Positions 42,972-51,576 of a stretch of 64,000 bases of DNA are shown one piece after another (the stretch's first letter is position 1; every line of letters begins with the position of its first letter). The DNA lies in the NCBI GenBank assembly GCA_037133475.1, contig JBAXOB010000003.1, positions 62,001-126,000 on the forward strand, in the 5' to 3' direction. Source of the stretch: CAIVAT01 sp037133475. Its GTDB lineage: Bacteria > Bacteroidota > Bacteroidia > Bacteroidales > FEN-979. The notes beneath the pieces were generated by a model. It had not been told where the DNA came from. It searched no databases and saw nothing but the letters and a program-made list of their open reading frames with translations. The translations under genes and the position numbers were made by a program.

Positions 42972-44750
42972 ATGAAAAAAACCATTCTCCTCCCATTATT
43001 GTTGCTGCTCTTCGCAAGCGCCTATTCCCAGAAATCGAAATTAACGTCAAAGGAGCTGCATGATTATGTGCAGTTTCTCGCCTCCGATTCGCTCAAGGGG
43101 CGTAAACCGGGAACTGCGGAGATCAATGTGGCTGCACGTTATATCCGCGACCATTTCAGGGCCGACGGCCTGAAACTGATGGGAGATGACGGTTTCCAGT
43201 GGTTTGAGATCGTCACCGATGTGAACCTGACAAGCAGGAACGCACTCTCGGCCGACGGGTTCAGTGCCATGATCAAAAAGGATTATATTCCCCTCTCTTT
43301 TTCCGGCAGCGGCACCCTGAATGCACCTGTCATTTTTGCAGGGTATGGCTTCGACCTCAACCTCGACAGCCTCAAATGGAGCGATTACAAAGGTATCGAC
43401 GTGAAGGGCAAATGGGTGATGGTCTTCAGGGCAGATCCCGAACTGGATAATTCCGACAGCAAATTCATCCCCTTCAGCGATGTCAGAAGCAAAGTCCTTA
43501 CAGCCAAAGACCAGGGAGCCGCCGGGATGTTGCTGGTTACGCCCAAAGGCCAGGACAAGGATGATAAGCTGATGCCTCTGATTGTAGAGAATAATGAGGT
43601 CACTGCCGGAATCCCCGTGGTAAGCATCACCCGCGAACTGGCAAACAACATACTGCATGGCAGCAAGCTTACCGTCGACAGCCTCGAACACCTCATCGTG
43701 AAGGGCAAGGCGCCCAAAAGCCTGGGAACCGGATGTATGGTGAAGGCAACCATCGAGGTCGTTCAGAAAAGGGAAAAGACGGCCAATGTCATAGCACTGC
43801 TGGAGGGGAGCGATCCCGTGTTGAAAAACGAGTACCTGGTCATCGGGGGCCATTATGATCACCTTGGATTCGGCGGAGCCGGGTCGGGTTCGCGCATGCC
43901 CGACACCAACGCGATACACAACGGCGCCGATGACAATGCCTCCGGAACTGCCATGGTGATGGGACTGGCCGGGCAACTGGCTCCTGAAAAGAGCAAACTG
44001 AAAAGGAGTATCATCTTTGTTGACTTCAGCGCCGAGGAGATCGGACTGATCGGCTCCAAGTATTTTGTCGACCATCCGCCGGTAGAGCTGAAAAAGATCA
44101 AAGCCATGTTTAATTTTGATATGGTGGGGCGGTTCGACAAGGAGAAGAAGTCGATCTCTGTCAGCGGTACCGGCACCTCTGCCGAGGCCGATTCCATCAT
44201 GCGGCCGCTCGAAAAGGGACTGGCTTTCGAGGTGGTCCATTCGCCCGATGGATACGGTCCTTCGGACCATGCCTCGTTTTATTCTTCCAATATCCCTGTC
44301 TTCTTTTTCACGACAGGGGTTCATATGGACTACCATACGCCTTTCGACGATACTGAAAAATGTGACTTCGATGCAGAAAAGAAGATTGGCGACTATGCCA
44401 CTACCCTCGTAAGAACGATTGACAATCTTCCGAAATCATTAACGTTCAGGGAATCGGGTAAAAAGCAAAATTATGGTCGCTCCGGTCGCCAGCTGAAGGT
44501 CACCCTCGGGGTCATGCCCGATTTCGCCGGGTCGGAAAAGAAGGGATTGCGTATCGACGGCGTCACCAAAGACGGACCCGCCGATAAGGGGGGTATGAAA
44601 AAGGGTGACATAATTACCGCCATCAATGGCATGCCGGTTGGCGATATTTACGAATATATGTCCAGGCTGAAAAAGCTGAAACACGGGATGACCGTGAATG
44701 TGGAGGTGATCCGCGAAGGGAAAAACCAGGTGCTGATCATTCAGTTGTAA
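42972..44750 (+). CDS. secreted M28-family zinc metallopeptidase with PA and PDZ domains (592 aa)
   Basis: Signal peptide (1-19, ending AYSQ). A PA-type insert (about 100-230) lies before the catalytic domain. Zinc-site motifs are present in order: GGHYDHLG (His and Asp), HNGADDNASGTAM (bridging Asp), DFSAEEIGLIGS (catalytic Glu pair), FNFDMVGR (Asp) and a final His in VHMDYHTPFDDTEK. A C-terminal PDZ domain (about 500-592) has GPADKGGMKKGDIITAING. Likely an extracytoplasmic aminopeptidase. Repeat arrays fill the upstream gap and hide any promoter. Confidence 0.93.
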   Translation: MKKTILLPLLLLLFASAYSQKSKLTSKELHDYVQFLASDSLKGRKPGTAEINVAARYIRDHFRADGLKLMGDDGFQWFEIVTDVNLTSRNALSADGFSAMIKKDYIPLSFSGSGTLNAPVIFAGYGFDLNLDSLKWSDYKGIDVKGKWVMVFRADPELDNSDSKFIPFSDVRSKVLTAKDQGAAGMLLVTPKGQDKDDKLMPLIVENNEVTAGIPVVSITRELANNILHGSKLTVDSLEHLIVKGKAPKSLGTGCMVKATIEVVQKREKTANVIALLEGSDPVLKNEYLVIGGHYDHLGFGGAGSGSRMPDTNAIHNGADDNASGTAMVMGLAGQLAPEKSKLKRSIIFVDFSAEEIGLIGSKYFVDHPPVELKKIKAMFNFDMVGRFDKEKKSISVSGTGTSAEADSIMRPLEKGLAFEVVHSPDGYGPSDHASFYSSNIPVFFFTTGVHMDYHTPFDDTEKCDFDAEKKIGDYATTLVRTIDNLPKSLTFRESGKKQNYGRSGRQLKVTLGVMPDFAGSEKKGLRIDGVTKDGPADKGGMKKGDIITAINGMPVGDIYEYMSRLKKLKHGMTVNVEVIREGKNQVLIIQL

Positions 44751-44802
44751 CGGCCACCTCCTGCGCGACCGGTAAAATTCCATCTGTCCAAACCAATAGA
44801 TC

Positions 44803-45204
44803 ATGCTCCTTCAGTCATTTTTCACAGAGACATTCTTCCTGAAATTCATCAAGTTTTCACTGGTGGGCTTTTCAGGCGTATTCGTCGATTTCGGAACTAC
44901 CTTTGTATGCAAGGAAATACTGAAGATTCAGAAGTATGTGGCCAACACCTGCGGATTTGTGCTGGCTGCCACCACGAACTACTTCATGAACCGGTTATGG
45001 ACCTTTCACAGCACCAATCCAAACATCGTGCAGGAGTTCACCCGGTTTTTTATCATCGCCCTGTTCGGATTATGCATGAACCTGGTCATTATCTGGGCCA
45101 TGTCAGGGAAATTCAAGGTTAACTTTTATGTCTCAAAGCTGGTTGCCACGCTGGTGGTGACCCTGTGGAACTTCCTGATCAATGCTTACTACACCTTTGC
45201 GTAA
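44803..45204 (+). CDS. GtrA-family membrane protein (133 aa)
   Basis: Four membrane spans (about 14-32, 42-60, 76-95, 104-125), with FLKFIKFSLVGFSGVFVDFG at the N-terminus and the central NYFMNRLWTF, both typical of GtrA proteins. The family is linked to transfer of polyprenyl-phosphate sugars across the inner membrane. No partner GtrB-like glycosyltransferase is adjacent. It ends six bases from the convergent ChaN-like gene. Confidence 0.85.
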   Translation: MLLQSFFTETFFLKFIKFSLVGFSGVFVDFGTTFVCKEILKIQKYVANTCGFVLAATTNYFMNRLWTFHSTNPNIVQEFTRFFIIALFGLCMNLVIIWAMSGKFKVNFYVSKLVATLVVTLWNFLINAYYTFA

Positions 45205-45210
45205 GGGAGG

Positions 45211-46260
45211 TTAATCGTCATCGTCGTCATCTCCGCCGTCGTTATCGTCGGCATCGGTCTTTGGCTTTACCTCGTCTTTGGGTTTTGCCTCCTTCTCCTT
45301 TTCTTTTTCTTTGGCCTTGTCATCCATTTTGGCCGAAACCGGCGGCATGGTCATGGCGGGTGGATCGGATGGCTGCGTCTTGGTCATCGAGGCGGGTATG
45401 ATGATGATGTAATCGGCCTTGGCAGCATCCTCGTTTGAAATGGTGTCGATATCCTCCTGTTCCAGGCAGGTAATGGTAAGTACCCTGAGTTCAAAGCTGG
45501 TCTTGCGGATGGCCTGGTTTACATACCAAACGATTCCCTGGTGGTTGTCGGTGTGATAGGAACCGTTGAAGTGTAGGATGGTCTTTTCGCTGAAGGCCCC
45601 GCTTTTCATGATAAAATGTGCCATTGTGGCATCTTTCATCGCCTGGGCCTTTCCCAGGTTCATCGTCATATGGGCCGGCATGCCGCCTCCGATGCTTTTG
45701 GCAATGTTGGCATAACATTCGAGGGTGTCGATGTATTTGATCGGGGGAGGTGCCATCAAACCGCGTTCCATGGCATTGATACTGTCAAGACCTTCAAATC
45801 CGTTGAAATTGACGATGGCTGCGTAACGGCGCGGGATGTTGGTTGCCGTGAATTTAAGCCCCTTTTCCCTGGCAAAATCGACGATGGGGGCGTAGTCGGT
45901 TTTATAGTTGGGCCAGAGTTTTGCCTCGGCTTCAAAATCCTTTTTCCGGATCATCTTCGACATGTACTCGTTGAGGAGCAACTGGTTGTCAACCTCAAAC
46001 ATTTCGGCGCCCAATACCAGGTTCGATCCCTTTGCGGCAAATAAATCCTTGGTCAGTTCCAGTTCCAGCCAGTGACAGATGGGATTGTTGTGCATCTCGC
46101 CAAAAAAGATGATATTTGATTTGCTGGCAGCCTTCAGCATCTCCTCATAATTCACTTTACGACCCTTGCCATTGAATACCTTATAGGCCTCCTTATCGCC
46201 TTTCGCGGCAAAAACGGGAAACAGAAAGAAAACCAATAAAACAGTACAGATAAATTTCAT
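45211..46260 (-). CDS. ChaN-like haem-binding (Tiki-fold) exported protein with an acidic tail (349 aa)
   Basis: The start at 46260 (MKFICTVLLVFFLFPVFA) begins a signal peptide; the longer frame to 46344 overlaps cdd and is rejected. The ChaN-type core carries IIFFGEMHNNPICHWLELELTKD (His residues as ligands), VLGAEMFE, and a later HFNGSYHTDNHQG. The family binds haem dimers or acts as a Tiki-like protease; which applies here is unknown. The C-terminal about 55 residues are unusual: a Lys/Glu-rich repeat (EKEKEKEAKPKDEVKPK) followed by an almost pure Asp tail (DDNDGGDDDDDD). The tail could bind cations or be a low-complexity linker. It is the last gene of the long minus-strand run. Confidence 0.82.
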   Translation of the reverse strand: MKFICTVLLVFFLFPVFAAKGDKEAYKVFNGKGRKVNYEEMLKAASKSNIIFFGEMHNNPICHWLELELTKDLFAAKGSNLVLGAEMFEVDNQLLLNEYMSKMIRKKDFEAEAKLWPNYKTDYAPIVDFAREKGLKFTATNIPRRYAAIVNFNGFEGLDSINAMERGLMAPPPIKYIDTLECYANIAKSIGGGMPAHMTMNLGKAQAMKDATMAHFIMKSGAFSEKTILHFNGSYHTDNHQGIVWYVNQAIRKTSFELRVLTITCLEQEDIDTISNEDAAKADYIIIIPASMTKTQPSDPPAMTMPPVSAKMDDKAKEKEKEKEAKPKDEVKPKTDADDNDGGDDDDDD

Positions 46261-46340
46261 AAAAAGGTATTTAGGATGATTATTAATTTCTTGATTATCA
46301 ATTGCTACGGGATGATGCCGGATATCAGACTGCGAAAAAA

Positions 46341-46832
46341 TCACGTCTTAGCGAGCCCGTCTTCATGAAAGGTCATCGGCAGTAGGGTTTCCATTCCTTG
46401 AACCACATAAACCTCCCCGGATTGTCCTCCCAGGATCAGCCTTATTTTATTGCCATACTTCATTTCAAATTCAACGATTGCCTGCCTGCACATGCCGCAG
46501 GGCGGAACAGGCCGGTTCACCTCGAAGGCATCGGCCATGGCCGTGATGGCAATAGAGGCGATGGGTATCCCGGGGTGGTTTGAAACAGCGGCGAACACGG
46601 CAACCCGCTCGGCGCAAAGCCCTGCCGGGAATGACATGTTCTCCTGGTTGCTGCCGGTAACGATGAATCCGTTGGCCAGCCGAACGGCCGCTCCTACGTG
46701 GTACCGCGAATAGGGTGCATGCGAGGTGGCGACCGCCTCGCGCGCCTTGTCCAGCAGTTCCCTGTCGGAAGGAGCCAGTTCTGTTGCGCTGGTGAACACC
46801 TGGTATTCGATACTTTGTGTAAACGTTCTCAT
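46341..46832 (-). CDS. cdd: cytidine deaminase
   Basis: Zinc enzyme of pyrimidine salvage, deaminating cytidine to uridine. 163 residues, homotetrameric class. Conserved residues: FPAGLCAERVA (zinc Cys and catalytic Glu) and PPCGMCRQ (two zinc Cys), with SHAPYSRYHVGAA upstream, a hallmark of the family. The C-terminal extension is slightly long (about 20 residues). Nine bases separate it from the S41 protease gene upstream, so it is probably co-transcribed. Confidence 0.95.
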   Translation of the reverse strand: MRTFTQSIEYQVFTSATELAPSDRELLDKAREAVATSHAPYSRYHVGAAVRLANGFIVTGSNQENMSFPAGLCAERVAVFAAVSNHPGIPIASIAITAMADAFEVNRPVPPCGMCRQAIVEFEMKYGNKIRLILGGQSGEVYVVQGMETLLPMTFHEDGLAKT

Positions 46833-46841
46833 ATTCCCGGA

Positions 46842-48563
46842 TTAATCAACAGGATTCTCGTCGTCCTCATCACCTTTGACGGGGATTTCCGGTTTCGGCT
46901 GTACATATTTTCCCGACAGGATGGCCGCATACCTGCCGCTATCCTTCATCGTGGAGATGGCATTGGCAATTTCAGGATCATGCTTCAGGGCCGCTGCAAT
47001 TTTGCCCTTCTGGTAATAATAGCGCGTAACGATTTCCAGCTTCAGCAGCTCCCTGATCTGGTCGCTGTATTTTTTCAGGTCCTCCTGCTTGTCTTTGTCC
47101 ATGCGGTTTTTCAGGTGACCATATTCTTCCGTGATGGCGTCGAAGTAATTCTCCTTCAGCGCCTCGCTTTTCAGCTGGTCAAGGGCGCGTTCGCTTTTAG
47201 TGGTATAGGAATAGTCCTTTCCCTTGAGGAATTCCAGGAAACTGCTGTAGAGGGAGTCATCAATTTCAAATACCTCGGCAGGCGGAATCACCTGATGCTG
47301 CATGGCATACCGCGTGGCGAAATCGAAGATATGGTATTTACCGTATAGGGCCAGTGCAACGTTGCTGAAACGGCGCGGCGTGGTGATCACATCGGGGTTC
47401 AGTCCGCCGCCATCATATACGATCCTGCCGTTTTTGGTTTTGAAGGCGCGGATCAGCGAATCGGGGATTTTCCCGAAGGAGCCGTCCTTCTTCTTGTGCG
47501 CATAGTCGATCGCCTGGATGCAGCGCCCGCTGGGAATGTAATATTTGGCCACCGTGATCTTCATCTGGGCATTATACGACAGCGGCACCACGTTCTGCAC
47601 CAGTCCTTTGCCGAAAGTACGCTGCCCAAGGATCACGCCGCGGTCGAGATCCTGCATCGATCCGGCCAGGATTTCGCTGGCCGAGGCGCTCGAATGGTCA
47701 ACCAGCACGACCAGCGGGATGTTGAGATCTACCGGAGGGTTCATGGTCAGGTGGGTATGGTTTTTATCGGCCATCTTCCCCTTGGTGCTTACGATCTCCT
47801 GCCCCCGTTCCACGAACAGGTTGGCGATGTCGACCGCTTCATTCAGCAATCCGCCGCCATTGCCGCGCAGGTCGATGATAATCCCCTTCAGGTCGTTGCC
47901 CTCTTTCAGTTTAACGAAGGCCTGGCGCATCTCCTTGGCAGCGTTTTGGGTGAAGCCGGTAAGTTTTATGTAGCCCGTGTGCTCATCCACCATGCCGTAG
48001 TAGGGGATGTTGTCGATTTTGATGATTTCGCGGGTGATGGTTTTTTCGACAGGCTTGCTTTCTCCGTCACGGAGCAGGACCAGGTGAACCGTCGTGCCTG
48101 CCTGGCCTTTCAGGATGGCGCTCACATCTTCGTATGATTTCCCCTTGACCTGCTTGCCATTGATCTCGGTGATCTTGTCACCGGCCTTCAGCCCCGATTT
48201 CTGGGCTGGCGACCCTTCATAGGGTTCGGAGATCACGACATAATCGGCCTGCTGGTGGATCAGCGAACCGATGCCCCCGTACTGGCCGGTGGTGATGAAC
48301 TTGTAATCCTCCACCTGCGATTCGGGGATGAAATTGGTATAGGGATCGAGCGATTCCAGCATGGCGTCGATGCCCTTCTGGGTGAGTTCGCCCGGGTTGA
48401 TCTCATCCACATAATCCTGGTTCAGCTCCTTGATCAGGTTGGAGTAGATGTCCAGGTTCTTCATTATCTCAAAACCCTGTTGGTTGGGCGCCTGCGAAAA
48501 ACCATTGCCGACACCCAGTCCCGTAAATAAAATCAGTAATATAAATCCAGCAACTCGTCTCAT
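46842..48563 (-). CDS. C-terminal processing peptidase, S41 family (573 aa)
   Basis: Signal peptide (1-24, ending GFSQ), a PDZ domain (about 90-175, GSPAQKSGLKAGDKITEINGKQV) and an S41 core with the catalytic Ser in VDHSSASASEILAGSMQDL and the Lys in LGQRTFGKGLVQ. A long C-terminal alpha-helical region (about 390-573) ends with an acidic tail (EDDENPVD). Members trim periplasmic or secreted proteins; the substrate is unknown. It lies between yidD and cdd. Confidence 0.93.
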   Translation of the reverse strand: MRRVAGFILLILFTGLGVGNGFSQAPNQQGFEIMKNLDIYSNLIKELNQDYVDEINPGELTQKGIDAMLESLDPYTNFIPESQVEDYKFITTGQYGGIGSLIHQQADYVVISEPYEGSPAQKSGLKAGDKITEINGKQVKGKSYEDVSAILKGQAGTTVHLVLLRDGESKPVEKTITREIIKIDNIPYYGMVDEHTGYIKLTGFTQNAAKEMRQAFVKLKEGNDLKGIIIDLRGNGGGLLNEAVDIANLFVERGQEIVSTKGKMADKNHTHLTMNPPVDLNIPLVVLVDHSSASASEILAGSMQDLDRGVILGQRTFGKGLVQNVVPLSYNAQMKITVAKYYIPSGRCIQAIDYAHKKKDGSFGKIPDSLIRAFKTKNGRIVYDGGGLNPDVITTPRRFSNVALALYGKYHIFDFATRYAMQHQVIPPAEVFEIDDSLYSSFLEFLKGKDYSYTTKSERALDQLKSEALKENYFDAITEEYGHLKNRMDKDKQEDLKKYSDQIRELLKLEIVTRYYYQKGKIAAALKHDPEIANAISTMKDSGRYAAILSGKYVQPKPEIPVKGDEDDENPVD

Positions 48564-48639
48564 TCTTTCTTTTTAATGATTGGTTAATTTATCCCTTTTC
48601 ACCCTCCCTGATCAACTGCGGGCGTTTTATCCGGTCATG

Positions 48640-48861
48640 TTAAGGCACCGGATCGTAACCGCTTCCTCCCCAGGGCTGACATCTTCCGATTCGTTTGAGG
48701 GTCAGCCAGCCACCCCTGATCGCGCCATGTTTTTTAATGGCCTCGATGCCATATTCCGAACAACTCGGGGTATAACGGCACGAAGGCATCAGGTAGGGGG
48801 ATATGGCGCCCTGGTAAAAACGGATCAGGAAAATGAAAAATCTACCTGGCAATCTTTTCAT
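48640..48861 (-). CDS. yidD: membrane protein insertion efficiency factor YidD
   Basis: 73 residues. An amphipathic N-terminal helix and the cysteine-containing CRYTPSCSEYGIEAIKKHG block are diagnostic. YidD aids YidC-dependent insertion of inner-membrane proteins. As in most bacteria it lies next to rnpA, and it overlaps rnpA by 20 bases (48842-48861), which suggests translational coupling. rpmH, often on the other side, is not here. Confidence 0.95.
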   Translation of the reverse strand: MKRLPGRFFIFLIRFYQGAISPYLMPSCRYTPSCSEYGIEAIKKHGAIRGGWLTLKRIGRCQPWGGSGYDPVP

Positions 48862-49234
48862 TTTCTTCTATTAAACGCTGTAAAAGTAAGATTATTTTTT
48901 CCCTGATCAGGTCGAAGGGAACAATTTCTTTGGCGGTGTAGGTGATGCACATCACCAGGCGCCCTTGCGCAACAGCGGGAGAGAAATAAAGCAGTTGTTT
49001 GTTGAGCCGGTAAGCCTCCTTCATACGCCTGCGGATCAGGTTCCGGCTGACCGCCCTGCGGAAGTTGTACTTGGGCACACTCATCATCACTTCAACCGGC
49101 GAGGCACCCGCTTCGGACTGCCTCATCCAGGTGATGCGAAATGGTTTGAGATAAAAGGTGGAACCCTCTGCAAACAGCTTGCTGATCAGTCGATGGCTGC
49201 GGAGCCGCTCATCTTTTGAAAATGTTTGCCTCAT
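48842..49234 (-). CDS. rnpA: ribonuclease P protein component
   Basis: 130 residues, a small basic protein that helps the RNase P RNA cut pre-tRNA 5' leaders. The conserved RNR-type motif is visible in RRAVSRNLIRRRMKEAYR (about 58-75). The catalytic RNA (rnpB) was not found in the window. The gene sits between hemD and yidD instead of beside rpmH. Confidence 0.93.
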   Translation of the reverse strand: MRQTFSKDERLRSHRLISKLFAEGSTFYLKPFRITWMRQSEAGASPVEVMMSVPKYNFRRAVSRNLIRRRMKEAYRLNKQLLYFSPAVAQGRLVMCITYTAKEIVPFDLIREKIILLLQRLIEENEKIAR

Positions 49235-49294
49235 CGGTTATGGTACGATCGCCGGAGTATTGCTTTTCGGTCCGGAGCCAGGGAAATGCAACGG

Positions 49295-50047
49295 TTATTT
49301 CTTTTTGGCTTCGTTTTGCAGAAATTGTTCGATGGCAGTGGTCATGGAGGCGGCCACCTGGGTTGGCGCTTCGACATTGAGAATCAACCCCATATCCTGT
49401 ATCGCCTTGTGGGTGGAATTGCCAAAGGCACCGATTGCCGTATCCCCCTGCACGAAGTCAGGAAAATTCTTAAAGAGCGATTTGATCCCTGAAGGGCTGA
49501 AAAACACCAGCAGGTCATAGTTGTGAATGTCAATATCCGAAAGATCGCTGGCTAGGGTGCGGTAAATAATGGCCTCCTTGTACTGTATCTTGTTTTCCGC
49601 CAGCATCCTGGGAATTTCCTGCTTGTGGATGTCGGAACAGGGCAGCAGGAATTTTTCGGTTTTGTGCTTCTTGATCAATTCAATAAGATTGGCATAGTTT
49701 TCCTTACTGTGGAAGATCTTGCGCTTACGGAACTGAACATATTTCTGGAGGTAATAGGCGGTTGATTCGGAGATGCTGAAGTACTTCATGGTTTCAGGCA
49801 CTTCAACACGCATCTCCTTGCAGATCCTGAAATAATGGTCTACTGCGTTCCTGGAGGTGAAAATGACGGCCGAATAATCGAGAATGTTAACCCGGTCTTT
49901 ACGGAAATCCTTGGCAGGTATCCCTTCAATTTTGAAAAATTTCCGGAAGGTGATGTTGACATTGAATTTCCGTGCAATTTCGCCATATGGTGATTTCTCA
50001 AAATCGATAGGCTGAGGCTGGGAAACGAGGATATTCTTTACTTTCAA
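49295..50047 (-). CDS. hemD: uroporphyrinogen-III synthase
   Basis: Closes the linear tetrapyrrole to uroporphyrinogen III in haem biosynthesis. 250 residues, two alpha/beta lobes. HemD sequences diverge widely, but IFTSRNAVDHYF, ALASDLSDIDIHNYDLLVFFSPSGIKSLF and IGAFGNSTHKAIQDMGL match the pattern (SPSG, GxxT). The N-terminal VKNILVSQPQPI is typical of the Bacteroidota branch. Neighbouring DUF4271 (36 bases upstream) is a common linkage in this phylum. Confidence 0.9.
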   Translation of the reverse strand: MKVKNILVSQPQPIDFEKSPYGEIARKFNVNITFRKFFKIEGIPAKDFRKDRVNILDYSAVIFTSRNAVDHYFRICKEMRVEVPETMKYFSISESTAYYLQKYVQFRKRKIFHSKENYANLIELIKKHKTEKFLLPCSDIHKQEIPRMLAENKIQYKEAIIYRTLASDLSDIDIHNYDLLVFFSPSGIKSLFKNFPDFVQGDTAIGAFGNSTHKAIQDMGLILNVEAPTQVAASMTTAIEQFLQNEAKKK

Positions 50048-50083
50048 GGCCGTAGGTTATTTGCGTTCACATTCTCAGAATAC

Positions 50084-50878
50084 TTAGACCCCCGCGGGTT
50101 GCGCCAGATTGAGTAAAATCTTGATAATAACCAGCAGGGGTAAAATTTCGAGACTGCAAAGATAAACAAATAAAAATAAATACGAAAATTTGGTTACGGC
50201 TATCCCTATAAAAAAGCCGCGTACAAACCTGAAAATAAAGATTAAAATAAAGGCTACCAAACATATATATAAGAAAACCGGCAGTTTCAGGTAGAGGATT
50301 AATATCAGTATTCCCAGCATCAGGGGGCCTGTCAGCAACGCGAAAATAAGCAGGTTCAGCAGGTAGTTGTAAGTTGTTTCCCGGGTTTTGAATACCCTGC
50401 CTATCAGCTGTACCAGCGACACTTTGACAGTCAGGACGACCAGGTTGGCGAGGGTGATCGCGCCGAATAAAGGTGCGCCATGGATGATCCTGAAATCTAT
50501 TTTCAGGATCTGTTCGTTGAATTCGTACAGCAGCAGCGAAAAGGTAAGTAGGTATATGATGCCAAGTGTCACCGAAATTCTTTCCTTAAAAAGGTTCCCG
50601 TCACGGGTAAGCTGGTTGATAAAGCGTTTGGAGAAGGGAGCCCGGAATACCTGCCTGATACGCTTGTGATAGAACACCTGGGTCCATGCCAGCAGGATAA
50701 AGCAAAGGAGCAGGATCCCCAAAATCCAGTCGGGCTGGAGGCGCTCTGCCAGGTTGGTTTTGAAATCCCCCGGACGAAGGAGGTGCCCGGCAAACGGCGA
50801 CCCGGCATAGACTACATCCGGGGCTGCCATGCTTTGCATGGTGAAGGTAGTATCGGTATCGTAGTGTATCCCGTTCAT
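50084..50878 (-). CDS. DUF4271-domain integral membrane protein (264 aa)
   Basis: About seven membrane spans (from about residue 52 onward). The N-terminus is extracytoplasmic-looking and proline-poor. The pattern of spans with YNYLLNLLIFALLTGP and the linkage to hemD fit DUF4271, a Bacteroidota-specific family of unknown function. Its start overlaps the stop of the pseudouridine synthase gene (ATGA, 50875-50878), so it is coupled to it. Confidence 0.82.
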   Translation of the reverse strand: MNGIHYDTDTTFTMQSMAAPDVVYAGSPFAGHLLRPGDFKTNLAERLQPDWILGILLLCFILLAWTQVFYHKRIRQVFRAPFSKRFINQLTRDGNLFKERISVTLGIIYLLTFSLLLYEFNEQILKIDFRIIHGAPLFGAITLANLVVLTVKVSLVQLIGRVFKTRETTYNYLLNLLIFALLTGPLMLGILILILYLKLPVFLYICLVAFILIFIFRFVRGFFIGIAVTKFSYLFLFVYLCSLEILPLLVIIKILLNLAQPAGV

Positions 50879-51576
50879 GATTTAAAAGTTGAACAGAAAT
50901 AATTCCATAGCTTATCGTCAGGGGGATCGGCCGTGATCCTGACCATCTCCTTTTTGACAGGATGAATAAATTCGATCGTCCTGGCATGCAGGTGGATAAA
51001 GCCGCCCGGGTTTGAACGAGGGTACCCGTATTTCAGGTCGCCCTTCACCGGGCAGCCCATGGCGGCAAGCTGGGCCCTGATCTGGTGATGCCGTCCTGTG
51101 AGCAGGTTTACCTCCAGCAGGTAATAAAGATCGCTCTGGCCGATCACCCGGTAAATCAGCTCCGCCTTCTGGGAGCCGGCAACAGGGCTGTTATGAACGA
51201 ACGACTTGTTCTTTTCCTCGTTCCGGGTCATATACTGGACCAGGTGGGCTTCGGGGCTGCCGGGTTTGTTTTTAACCACGGCCCAGTAAGTTTTGTGCAT
51301 TTCCCCGTCGCGCAGCATGATGTTTAACCTGGTCAATGCTTTGGATGTACGTGCAAATACAAGCGCGCCGCTTACCGGCCTGTCGAGCCGGTGCACCACG
51401 CCGAGGAAAACTTCACCAGGTTTGTTGAACTTCTGCTTAAGATAACCTTTCAGGAGCTCACTCAGGGGAGTGTCGCCTGTTTTATCTCCCTGGACAATAT
51501 CGGAGGGCCGCTTGTTGAGAATGATCAGGTGGTTGTCTTCGTATAATATATCCTGTTCAATACTGCTCTTTCTCAT
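50875..51576 (-). CDS. RluA-family RNA pseudouridine synthase (233 aa)
   Basis: Isomerises uridine in rRNA or tRNA. The catalytic Asp lies in GVVHRLDRPVSGALVFARTS (D of HRLD). Other features: ILYEDNHLIILNKRPSDIVQGD and LLTGRHHQIRAQLAAMG, both conserved. At 233 residues there is no S4 domain, so it belongs to the short RluA/TruC-like subclass. The start overlaps the panB stop by 20 bases. Confidence 0.93.
   Translation of the reverse strand: MRKSSIEQDILYEDNHLIILNKRPSDIVQGDKTGDTPLSELLKGYLKQKFNKPGEVFLGVVHRLDRPVSGALVFARTSKALTRLNIMLRDGEMHKTYWAVVKNKPGSPEAHLVQYMTRNEEKNKSFVHNSPVAGSQKAELIYRVIGQSDLYYLLEVNLLTGRHHQIRAQLAAMGCPVKGDLKYGYPRSNPGGFIHLHARTIEFIHPVKKEMVRITADPPDDKLWNYFCSTFKS

Noticed and set aside
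43047..44336. 429-residue minus-strand ORF opposite the M28 peptidase
   Set aside because: The plus strand has all zinc-site motifs of M28; the reverse frame has no recognisable domain.
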